A DNA stretch of 64,000 nucleotides from Clostridium beijerinckii. Its GTDB lineage: Bacteria > Bacillota > Clostridia > Clostridiales > Clostridiaceae. Positions 53,082-61,157 of the stretch are shown one piece after another; position 1 is the stretch's first letter; the number at the start of each line of letters is the position of its first letter. The notes below the pieces were generated by a model that did not search any database, had not been told where the DNA came from, and worked only from the letters and a program-made list of their open reading frames with translations. Location: NCBI RefSeq assembly GCF_018223745.1, contig NZ_CP073653.1:983001-1047000 (forward strand). The letters run 5' to 3'. Both the position numbers and the translations under genes were made by a program.

Positions 53082-53282
53082 TCATGCCACTTTATGAGAA
53101 TCATCAGTAGAATTATCTGTATCGATAGCAACACCAAGTTTAGCTGATATTATGGTATTTAACTTATTAATTGAACTTGCTAAGCTAACAATTTGCTTCT
53201 CTAAGCGTATTAGCAAATATGCAGACACTGCCACTGGAAAACCATTATTAACAATAAGGTTAATTAATTCATTTACTTCCAT
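53082..53282 (-). CDS. yvrJ: YvrJ family protein
   Basis: The 66-residue product reads MEVNELINLIVNNGFPVAVS and AYLLIRLEKQIVSLASSINK, the typical YvrJ opening with one membrane-inserting helix and a coiled tail. In Bacillus subtilis yvrJ lies in the SigO region; elsewhere it accompanies DUF1659/DUF2922 genes. AGGAGGTGAT lies upstream, immediately after a CATATATC-type motif. The molecular role is unknown. Confidence 0.82.
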   Translation of the reverse strand: MEVNELINLIVNNGFPVAVSAYLLIRLEKQIVSLASSINKLNTIISAKLGVAIDTDNSTDDSHKVA

Positions 53283-53297
53283 AAATCTATCACCTCC

Positions 53298-53312
53298 TAT
53301 AATGGATATATG
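53298..53312 (-). promoter_or_regulatory. Shared CATATATC-type motif before yvrJ
   Basis: On the minus strand this reads CATATATCCATTATA and abuts the AGGAGG of yvrJ. It aligns with the sites before the DUF1659, RHH, sigma-factor and amidase genes. Confidence 0.45.
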
Positions 53313-53379
53313 AAATAAAATATATTAGTTCATATTTAGGAAATAAATAATTATGTGAAATTAAAATAGATAAATTAAA

Positions 53380-53907
53380 TTATTGAGTGCCATCTTCATT
53401 TACAATATGGTTATGATAATAATTTATAGCAATATCAACTATAGTACTGACACATACATTGATATCTGGATGGATGCTCTTTAATTCATTTATTTTTCTT
53501 ATGGTAGAACTTCTAAGAGTGTAGCTTCTTTTAATATTTGGAGTCTCACCATCAATGGCAGGAGTGGCACCATTAGGTAGTGGAGTTCTTCTATTATCAA
53601 ACAGTTCTTTAGTAGAGCTTAAAGTATTTTTTATTTCTAAGGAGTTGGTTATATTATTTTCAAAATTGCTGTTAATAGTAGAAGCAGTATTAGCTTGAGT
53701 ATTGGTTTTAGGATCTTCTTGAATAACAGTATTATTAGATTTACTATCAGAGCTATTTTGAATAATATTAATATTAGAGTCATCATCAAAAGAGAATGAA
53801 GAAATGCAGTCACCAGCTATAGGAGTTTCGCTAGTAAATCCATATACTTCACCTTCATCATATTCAAAATCATTTTTAGGAACCTTTGATGTTTTTCTTC
53901 TAGCCAT
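53380..53907 (-). CDS. Disordered protein with C-terminal RHH-like domain
   Basis: The 175-residue product has a polar, Asn/Ser/Thr-rich N-terminal ~120 residues and a C-terminal DNA-binding-like unit (KRSYTLRSSTIRKINELKSI, NVCVSTIVDIAINYYHNHI) of the ribbon-helix-helix kind. AAGGAGGG precedes the start. It may be a partition or regulatory protein. A CATATATC-type motif lies about 40 bp upstream. Confidence 0.6.
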   Translation of the reverse strand: MARRKTSKVPKNDFEYDEGEVYGFTSETPIAGDCISSFSFDDDSNINIIQNSSDSKSNNTVIQEDPKTNTQANTASTINSNFENNITNSLEIKNTLSSTKELFDNRRTPLPNGATPAIDGETPNIKRSYTLRSSTIRKINELKSIHPDINVCVSTIVDIAINYYHNHIVNEDGTQ

Positions 53908-53945
53908 AAATTATATACCCTCCTTAGCAGTATTTTTATGTATCC

Positions 53946-53962
53946 TTATAAAAGATATATGG
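53946..53962 (-). promoter_or_regulatory. Shared CATATATC-type motif before the RHH gene
   Basis: On the minus strand this reads CCATATATCTTTTATAA. The AACCATATAT start is the same as at the sigma-factor and amidase sites. Confidence 0.45.
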
Positions 53963-54194
53963 TTATTTATTAGAAATTCTAAAATTCTAAAGAATTTAGG
54001 AATATATATTTTTTAGAATTTAAGAATAAAAGAACTTAAGAATATTAGAATTTGCTTGTAAAATGCCGGTTAGGAGATTAGATATGCAAGTTTAATCATG
54101 ATTTTAATGTTATGTTACAGTATAAAACATATATCAATAATAGCAGCTACTAAATTTTAAAGCTGTAAATAAATTATTGGAGTGTGTTTTAAAA

Positions 54195-54437
54195 ATGATT
54201 AGAGATGAAATTAAACTTAATTCGGAAGAAGGAGAGGTTTTTGATAAAAAGCAAATAGCTTTAGCAATTAGAAATTCTACCTTTAATGATGAACTTCAAT
54301 GTTCTTTAATTACGGAAGGAATACTTAATAAATGTGAAGGATGTTCTCTAAAATATATTTGTGATGGAATAGATCAAGTTGTTGATAATTATGTGGAGAA
54401 AACTACAGAGGTTGTGAATAATTTCAATTTTGAATAA
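54195..54437 (+). CDS. Small cysteine-containing protein
   Basis: The 80-residue product MIRDEIKLNSEEGEVFDKKQ has a CEGCSLKYICDGID cluster in its C-terminal half that could bind metal. The start at 54195 is the first ATG; an in-frame TTG at 54177 is possible. I recognise no family. Confidence 0.5.
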   Translation: MIRDEIKLNSEEGEVFDKKQIALAIRNSTFNDELQCSLITEGILNKCEGCSLKYICDGIDQVVDNYVEKTTEVVNNFNFE

Positions 54438-54469
54438 GTGGATATAGATTAATATAATTGTATAAAAAT

Positions 54470-54498
54470 AAAAACTCCAAGTGAGCCTTGGAGTTTTT
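54470..54498. terminator. Bidirectional terminator
   Basis: AAAAACTCCAAG pairs with CTTGGAGTTTTT (one mismatch) around TGAGC. It lies between the plus-strand small gene and the minus-strand sigma factor, whose stop overlaps it. Confidence 0.8.
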
Positions 54499-55084
54499 AT
54501 GCTTTGATGCTTTTATAATAATGAGACATATTATTTAGTATTTTCTTTAGAATAGTGTTCTTTTTTAGGATAGCAGTAGAATAGCATATATTCTTTAAAT
54601 AAGAGTAATCTAAAACTGTATAATTTTTAAAGAATACAAAATCTATAAATTCTTTTTCCTCTCGGGTTAAATCATCTAAAGCCAGTCTTAAATCTTCATA
54701 ATCACACATTTCGCATAATGATACTTCAGTGGAAATTTCTTCTGAAGGAAGATCATTTTCAAAATTATAATGTAAGCTTAATGCTTCATTACCTTCAGTG
54801 GAGCTTCTAGATTTAATTCTCTTTATAAGATCTTTGATATTATTTTTAATGGAGTTAGTAGCATAAGCAACGAATCTATGCTTTTTTATATTGTACATTG
54901 AAACAGACTTGAAAAGTGATTCAAAGCACTCTTGCTGTATATCATACATGTTATAGCCATCAATAAAGGTTCTTTTAGAAATGTTATAAATTAAAGGTTT
55001 AAATTCAGCAGCTAATTTTTCTTTTGCTGTTTCATCGTTATTCTTGCATTTGATAACTAAAGATTCAATATAATTAAAATCCAT
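54497..55084 (-). CDS. Alternative sigma factor (UviA/TcdR-like)
   Basis: The 195-residue product has a clear sigma region 2 (FKPLIYNISKRTFIDGYNMY, DIQQECFESLFKSVSMYNIK, HRFVAYATNSIKNNIKDLIK) and a weaker region 4 (LDDLTREEKEFIDFVFFKNY). Size and layout match the group of small clostridial sigma factors (UviA, TcdR, BotR, TetR) that control toxin and bacteriocin genes. TAAAGGAGG precedes the start. It is divergent from the amidase. Its likely targets are the nearby genes sharing the CATATATC-type motif. Confidence 0.75.
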   Translation of the reverse strand: MDFNYIESLVIKCKNNDETAKEKLAAEFKPLIYNISKRTFIDGYNMYDIQQECFESLFKSVSMYNIKKHRFVAYATNSIKNNIKDLIKRIKSRSSTEGNEALSLHYNFENDLPSEEISTEVSLCEMCDYEDLRLALDDLTREEKEFIDFVFFKNYTVLDYSYLKNICYSTAILKKNTILKKILNNMSHYYKSIKA

Positions 55085-55200
55085 GTAAACCTCCTTTAAT
55101 TCAGTTAAGAGTTTTTGATAAAATTCTTACAAGATTTCTTTAAAAGATTGCTCGAAGAGGTTTATGTAATTTATTGTGTTTGTCATTAAATTTACCTCTA

Positions 55201-55239
55201 CATATAGTATATATGGTTAAAAACCATATAACGTATATG
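55201..55239. promoter_or_regulatory. Divergent CATATATC-type motifs (sigma factor and amidase)
   Basis: Site one (55201-55216) reads CCATATATACTATATG toward the sigma gene. Site two (55223-55239) reads AACCATATAACGTATAT toward the amidase. Together they form an inverted repeat centred on GGTTAAAAACC. This arrangement would give coordinate control and autoregulation. Confidence 0.45.
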
Positions 55240-55278
55240 AGTAATTAAAAAATTAAGAATTATAGGGAGAGATGTAAA

Positions 55279-56175
55279 ATGAGTAATTTTATAATAGCAG
55301 TGGGTCATACTGCTAGTGGGAATGTTGGATGTGGAGTTGTTGATAGGCTTGATGAGAGTAAGTGCACTCGTCAGATTGGAGCTTTAGTTGCAGAGTATTT
55401 ACAGCAAAGAGGTTATGGAGTTAATTTGCTTAGAATAGATAAGAGTAATAGCTATAGCTGTCAGGATTGCTATGAAAGGGCAAGTGAAGCTAATGAGATA
55501 GCTAAGACAACAAATGTTGAGTTGTATGCTGAGATTCATATTAATGCAGGGGGAGGAACTGGTCCAGAAGTATTAGTATTTGGAAAATCAGAAGTAGCAA
55601 ATCAATATGCTGATAAAGTATGCAATGAATTATCAAGTGCTCTGAATTTACCTAATAGGGGAGTAAAAACAAGAAACTTAATTGTTCTTAATGAAACTAT
55701 TATGCCTGCAATTTTAGTTGAATGTTTGTTTGCTGATAGTGATGATGCTAATGTGTATGATCCAGAAGTAATTGCAAGAGCTATTGTTAGTGGCTTAGTT
55801 GGAGATGATGGTTCTAGCAATGGAGAATGGAAACTTGGATGGAATAGGAATGATGTTGGATGGTGGTATTCACCTGATCCAATAAATAAATATTACTATA
55901 CCTCAGATAATGGTTGGAAGGAGATTGAGGGGGAGTGGTATATCTTTGATAGTAGAGGATATGCGTTGCAGAATTCTTGGTATCATGATGAAAACAATAA
56001 TGTCTGGTATTATTTAGATGAAAATTGCATGATGGTTAGAGGAAGTAAGGATAAGCCTTTGTGGAAGTGGATTAATGGGAAGTGTTATGCTTTTGATGAA
56101 GATGGGAAGATGTATTGTGATTGTGTTACGCCTGATGGTTTTAAGGTCGATGAGAGTGGAGCATGGATTAAGTAG
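55279..56175 (+). CDS. N-acetylmuramoyl-L-alanine amidase with cell-wall-binding repeats
   Basis: The N-terminal ~175 residues are an Amidase_3 catalytic domain that cleaves the amide bond between MurNAc and the peptide. Zinc ligands are His10 (VGHTASG), Glu26 and His87 (AEIHINAGG), with catalytic Glu148 (ILVECLFADS). The C-terminus has cell-wall-binding repeats (DVGWWYSPDPINKYYYTSDN, GEWYIFDSRGYALQNSWYHD, TPDGFKVDESGAWIK). No signal peptide is present, as in endolysins, so release would need lysis or a holin. AGGGAGAG precedes the ATG. Confidence 0.9.
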   Translation: MSNFIIAVGHTASGNVGCGVVDRLDESKCTRQIGALVAEYLQQRGYGVNLLRIDKSNSYSCQDCYERASEANEIAKTTNVELYAEIHINAGGGTGPEVLVFGKSEVANQYADKVCNELSSALNLPNRGVKTRNLIVLNETIMPAILVECLFADSDDANVYDPEVIARAIVSGLVGDDGSSNGEWKLGWNRNDVGWWYSPDPINKYYYTSDNGWKEIEGEWYIFDSRGYALQNSWYHDENNNVWYYLDENCMMVRGSKDKPLWKWINGKCYAFDEDGKMYCDCVTPDGFKVDESGAWIK

Positions 56176-56260
56176 AAGAATATTTGATTTATAATTATAC
56201 TAATATTATTAAGAATAAAATTACAACTGTATAAGATATGCAATATAAGCAAATTAATAA

Positions 56261-56298
56261 GGTAGTAAATGTGAGTAAGTTCATGTTTACTATCTTTT
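56261..56298 (+). terminator. Terminator after the amidase
   Basis: GGTAGTAAA.ATG pairs with CAT.TTTACTATC (ending 56294), followed by TTTTG. The rest of the 56176-56487 spacer is AT-rich and must hold the hsd promoter, which I cannot place confidently. Confidence 0.7.
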
Positions 56299-56487
56299 GT
56301 TTTTGGAAAATATTAAATGCTTTATACAGTAAATTAATTAATGTACATATTTTATACATTTTAGAGAGACTTTTGATGTAATTTATGGGAAAATAAAATG
56401 ATAGATAGTATAATTAAAATAAAACATTTAACTAATGAAGTGATTTTTAAATAACATATTGTTATTTTACATATTGGAGGAACATAA

Positions 56488-58614
56488 ATGGATAACCAAA
56501 TTTATAATCAAATAGTTAATTTTATATGGGGAATTGCAGATGATTGCTTACGTGATGTATACGTAAGGGGAAAATATAGAGACGTAATATTACCAATGAC
56601 AGTAATTAGAAGATTGGATGCTGTCCTTGAAGCAACCAAAGAAGATGTTTTAGAAATGAAGAAGAATCTAGATGCTGCTGGAGTTGTAAATCAAACTGCA
56701 GCTTTATGTAATGTTTCTGGTCAGGCATTTTGCAATGCATCAGCCTTTACACTTAAGGATTTAAAATCAAGAGCTAAGAAGCAACAGTTAAAGATAGATT
56801 TTATTGCATATTTAGATGGATTTTCACCTAATGTTCAAGAAATACTTGAAAAGTTTAAGTTTAGAAATCAAATAGATACAATGATTGATGCAGATATCTT
56901 AGGCGCAGTCATTGAGAAGTTTGTAAGTCCAACTATTAATTTAAGTGTTGAACCGGTACTGGATGATAAAGGAGAAGTAAAGCTTCCAGCACTTGATAAT
57001 CATACAATGGGTACAATTTTTGAAGAATTAATTCGTAAGTTTAATGAAGAAAACAATGAAGAGGCAGGAGAACATTTTACTCCGCGTGACGTTGTTGAAC
57101 TTATGGCTGATATTGTATTTTTACCAGTTGCAGATAAAATTACAGATACAACTTATTTAGTTTATGATGGTGCATGCGGTACTGGTGGAATGCTTACTAT
57201 AGCAGAAGAAAGATTGCAAGAACTTGCAAAAGATCATAATAACGAAATATCTATAAATTTATATGGTCAAGAGATAAATCCAGAAACTTATGCAATAACT
57301 AAAGCAGATATGCTTTTAAAAGGTGATGGATTGCAAGCTGAAAATATAGCTTATGGCTCTACTCTTTCGAATGATGGATTCCCTACAACGAATTTTGATT
57401 TTATGCTTTCAAATCCTCCTTACGGGAAAAGTTGGAAAACAGATTTAGATAGATTAGGTGGTAAAGGAGATATATGCGATACACGTTTTGTAGTATCACA
57501 TAATGGAGAAACAGACTTTAAAATACTTCCTCGTTCAAGTGATGGTCAAATGCTGTTCTTAGCAAATAAAATAAGTAAGATGAAACACAATACAGAACTT
57601 GGCAGCCGTATTGTTGAAGTTCATAATGGATCATCATTATTTACAGGTGATGCAGGTCAAGGGGAAAGTAATTTAAGAAGATATATAATAGAAAATGATT
57701 GGCTTGAAGCTATTATTGCATTACCTGAAAATATGTTTTATAACACAGGTATTGCAACTTATATTTGGATTGTTACAAATAGAAAAGCTAAAAACCGCAT
57801 TGGAAAAGTACAACTTATTGATGCAACAGCTTTAAAAAGTCCACTTAGAAAGAATTTAGGAAATAAGAATTGTGAATTAACGCCTGAAATTAGAAAAGAA
57901 ATTTCAGATATGCTTCTTAAATTTGAAGAAAATGAACAATCAAAAATATTTGATAATAAAGAATTTGGATATTATAAGATAACAGTAGAAAGACCATTAC
58001 GTTTAAGTGTAGATTTATCAAGAGAAAATATTGAAATCTTTGCCAAGGTTTGTGCAGAACAAAAAGATACAGAGGTTATGAGTGTTATTTTAGACGTAGC
58101 AGAAAAATTAAATTTTGATAAACTAAATGATTATAATTTATTTGTTAAAGAATTAACTACAGTAGCAAATAATTTAAGCATAAAGCTTCCTACTAAAAGA
58201 TTGAATTTAATAAAAAACAATCTTGCAACAGTTGATGAAAATGCAGAAAAAGTAATAAAGAAAATTCACAAAAAGGGAAAATCAGAAGCAAATCCTTTAT
58301 ATGGTTTGTTTAGCTCAGTGGTTGATGGAAAGGAATGTATTGTTGAGTATGAGGCTGATGCTAATTTAAGAGATACAGAACAAATACCATTACTACATGA
58401 TGGAGGTATAGAACAATTCTTCAAAGATGAAGTATTATCCTTTGCACCTGATGCATGGATTGATGAAAGTAAAACACAAATAGGATATGAAATTAGCTTT
58501 ACGAAATATTTTTATAAGCCAGTTAAGCTAAGAACACTTGAAGAAATAACAGCAGATATTAAAGCGTTAGAAGCAGAAACAGATGGACTTCTGAATGAAA
58601 TCATAGGAGGTTAA
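56488..58614 (+). CDS. hsdM: Type I restriction-modification methyltransferase subunit HsdM
   Basis: HsdM is the N6-adenine methylase of the type I complex. The N-terminal HsdM_N helical domain precedes the Rossmann MTase core. That core has EHFTPRDVVELMADIVF, the SAM motif YDGACGTGGMLTIAEE, and the catalytic NPPYGKSWKTD (N-P-P-Y). A long C-terminal region follows to residue 708. TGGAGGAAC precedes the start. It heads the hsdM-hsdS-yhcG-hsdR operon. Confidence 0.94.
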   Translation: MDNQIYNQIVNFIWGIADDCLRDVYVRGKYRDVILPMTVIRRLDAVLEATKEDVLEMKKNLDAAGVVNQTAALCNVSGQAFCNASAFTLKDLKSRAKKQQLKIDFIAYLDGFSPNVQEILEKFKFRNQIDTMIDADILGAVIEKFVSPTINLSVEPVLDDKGEVKLPALDNHTMGTIFEELIRKFNEENNEEAGEHFTPRDVVELMADIVFLPVADKITDTTYLVYDGACGTGGMLTIAEERLQELAKDHNNEISINLYGQEINPETYAITKADMLLKGDGLQAENIAYGSTLSNDGFPTTNFDFMLSNPPYGKSWKTDLDRLGGKGDICDTRFVVSHNGETDFKILPRSSDGQMLFLANKISKMKHNTELGSRIVEVHNGSSLFTGDAGQGESNLRRYIIENDWLEAIIALPENMFYNTGIATYIWIVTNRKAKNRIGKVQLIDATALKSPLRKNLGNKNCELTPEIRKEISDMLLKFEENEQSKIFDNKEFGYYKITVERPLRLSVDLSRENIEIFAKVCAEQKDTEVMSVILDVAEKLNFDKLNDYNLFVKELTTVANNLSIKLPTKRLNLIKNNLATVDENAEKVIKKIHKKGKSEANPLYGLFSSVVDGKECIVEYEADANLRDTEQIPLLHDGGIEQFFKDEVLSFAPDAWIDESKTQIGYEISFTKYFYKPVKLRTLEEITADIKALEAETDGLLNEIIGG

Positions 58615-58619
58615 GAGAA

Positions 58620-60032
58620 ATGAATAATGGACTTAAACCTTATGATGAGTATAAAGATAGCAAAGTAGAATGGATTGGAAAGATACCTTCTCATTGGCAT
58701 GTAAGGAGAAATTCTATTTTATTTAGAGAAATTGTTGATACAAATCATCCAAAATTAGAGCTTTTATCTATTATGTGTGATAAAGGAATTGTGAGACAAA
58801 GATCTACTGGAAGAAAAGTTAGAATGTCTGAGGAGAATCAAGCTTACAAGAAAATTTGTGTTGGAGATATTGGATATAATTTAATGAATGCTTTTATGGG
58901 TGGAATTGGAGCATCTAAGTATGAGGGGATAATTAGTCCAGCTTATGCAGTATGCAGACCTAAAATAAAGATAAATTCTTGGTATTATCACTATTTATTC
59001 AGAACTCCTTTATATAAAGCAGAATTTAATAAAAATTCATATGGAATTATGTATGAAAGAAATAGATTGTATTTTGATAGATTTAAAAGAATATCATCAA
59101 TTGTTCCACCAATAGAGGAGCAAAACCAAATAGTAAAATATTTAGATTTTCAGCTAGCTAAGATAAATAAGTTTATAAAAGCAAAGAAAAAACTTATTGC
59201 TACATTAAAGGAGCAAAAGCAGGCAATTATAAATGGAGCAGTAACTAAAGGAATTAATCCTAATGTAAAAATGAAATCATCTGGTGTTGAGTGGTTAGGA
59301 GATATTCCTGAGCATTGGGAAATACTTAATTTATCCCAGATTGCTAAAGTTACGCTAAGTGGATTAGATAAAAAATCGTATGATAATCAGAAAAAAGTCT
59401 TTCTTTGCAATTATGTTGATGTTTATAAGAATGACTATATAACCAATAATATAGATTTTATGATAGCAACCGCTAGTGAGGATGAAATACGTAATTTATC
59501 ATTAAGGAGTGGGGACATAATCATTACAAAAGATTCAGAATCTTGGGATGATATAGCGGTTCCAGCGTATGTACCTAACAAGTTAGAAAATGTTGTTTGC
59601 GCGTATCACTTAGCCTTGATAAGGAAAAAATCTAATAATATTATTAGCGAATTTCTTTATAGTGCATTTCTATCACAGTATGTGTCAGTACAATATAAAG
59701 TTAAAGCAAAAGGTGTGACTAGATATGGACTTTCATATCAATCTATTAGAGATGTTGTTATTTTTGTTCCACCAATAAATGAGCAACATGAGATAATAAA
59801 AATAATAAAATCTGCAATTATTAATATTGATGAAGCCATATCAAGAACTCAAAAAGAAATTGAACTTATTACAGAATATCGTACATCTCTTATTTCAGAT
59901 GTTGTAACAGGAAAAGTTGATGTACGCAATATTAAAATTGATGAAGCTATAGACGAAGATACCAAGGATTATGAAATAGAATATGATGAAGAATTAGAAA
60001 ATGATGAAACTTTAGATATCGAAGAGGAATAA
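58620..60032 (+). CDS. hsdS: Type I restriction-modification specificity subunit HsdS
   Basis: HsdS reads the bipartite target. Two target-recognition domains each open with the family signature (SKVEWIGKIPSHWHVRRNS and SGVEWLGDIPEHWEILNLSQ). Each is followed by a conserved coiled-coil spacer (PPIEEQNQIVKYLDFQLAKI and PPINEQHEIIKIIKSAI). The last ~35 residues are strongly acidic, an unusual tail. The gene starts 5 nt after hsdM. The target sequence cannot be predicted by eye. Confidence 0.93.
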   Translation: MNNGLKPYDEYKDSKVEWIGKIPSHWHVRRNSILFREIVDTNHPKLELLSIMCDKGIVRQRSTGRKVRMSEENQAYKKICVGDIGYNLMNAFMGGIGASKYEGIISPAYAVCRPKIKINSWYYHYLFRTPLYKAEFNKNSYGIMYERNRLYFDRFKRISSIVPPIEEQNQIVKYLDFQLAKINKFIKAKKKLIATLKEQKQAIINGAVTKGINPNVKMKSSGVEWLGDIPEHWEILNLSQIAKVTLSGLDKKSYDNQKKVFLCNYVDVYKNDYITNNIDFMIATASEDEIRNLSLRSGDIIITKDSESWDDIAVPAYVPNKLENVVCAYHLALIRKKSNNIISEFLYSAFLSQYVSVQYKVKAKGVTRYGLSYQSIRDVVIFVPPINEQHEIIKIIKSAIINIDEAISRTQKEIELITEYRTSLISDVVTGKVDVRNIKIDEAIDEDTKDYEIEYDEELENDETLDIEEE

Positions 60033-60087
60033 TTATAGCAAGCAATTTAGATAAAAAATATGGCATAGCAAAGGAAGTGATAATTAA

Positions 60088-61134
60088 ATGAGTAACCTTA
60101 TAAATAATGAAAATATAAATTTTCTATATAAAGAAATAGTTAAGGCAATTGATAATAGTAAGAGGAATGTAGTTACGGCAGTAAATTCTGAAATGGTAAT
60201 TTTATATTGGAATATAGGTAAAATTATTAAAACGGAAATACTGCAAAGTGAAAAGGCTGAGTATGGAAAATCAGTTATTAGCGATTTAAGTAAAGATTTA
60301 ACTAAGGAATATGGAAAAGGATATAGTCAAAGAAATTTATTTAATATGGTTAAGTTTTTTGAAACTTTTCATGATGAGTAGATTTTGCAGACACTGTCTG
60401 CAAAATTGTCTTGGTCTCACTTTGTAAAATTATTTTATATTGATGATGACTTAAAAAGAGACTTTTACACTACTATGTGTATTAATGAGCATTGGAGTGT
60501 AAGAACTCTAACTGATAGAATAAATTCTATGCTTTATGAAAGAACTGCTATATCTAAGAAACCAGAATTAACAATTAGGAATGACTTAAAGCAGCTAAAT
60601 GATAAAAACAAAATGACAACAGATTTATTTTTTAGAGATCCTTATGTATTAGATTTTTTACAATTACAGGATACTTATTCAGAAAAGGATATTGAAAATG
60701 CAATATTAGCACATTTAGAGAAATTCATTCTTGAGATGGGAAGAGACTTTGCATTTCTTGGTAGACAGGTGCGAATAACTGTTGGAAATAAGGATTATTA
60801 TATTGATTTATTATTTTATCATAGAAAATTAAGACGACTTGTTTTAATAGAGCTGAAATTAGGAGAATTTTTACCAGAGCATAAAGGTCAAGTAGAATTG
60901 TATCTAAGATGGCTTCAAAAGAATGAGACGAATGAGGGTGAAGAGCCGCCTATTGCTATAATATTATGTGCAAGTAAAAATGACGAAGAAATAGAGTTAC
61001 TTGAGGTTGATAAGAGTGGAATACATGTTGGTCAATATTTAACACAGTTGCCACCTAAGGAATTATTCCAAGAAAAACTACATAAGGCAATAGAAAGAGC
61101 TAGAACTAGTTTGGAATCAAGAGAATTGGAATAA
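60088..61134 (+). pseudogene. YhcG/DUF1016 PDDEXK nuclease split by one amber codon
   Basis: One frame of 349 codons is interrupted only by TAG at 60379-60381. The first part holds the DUF1016 N-terminal domain (ILYWNIGKIIKTEILQSEKA, LTKEYGKGYSQRNLFNMVKF). After the stop it continues ILQTLSAKLSWSHFVKLFY and a PDDEXK core (YYIDLLFYHRKLRRLVLIEL, KLGEFLPEHKGQVELYL). Relatives have an acidic residue at the stop, so GAG to TAG is likely. YhcG proteins often travel with type I R-M loci. The second part has no ribosome binding site and probably is not made. Confidence 0.8.
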
Positions 61135-61157
61135 ATAAAAATTGGGAGGTGGTAAAA

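Noticed and set aside
40064..60381. Stop-codon recoding in the island
   Set aside because: In-frame stops at 40064 (TAA), 42758-42763 (TAG TAA) and 60379 (TAG) use different codons, and many intact neighbours end at TAG or TAA, so independent mutations are simpler.
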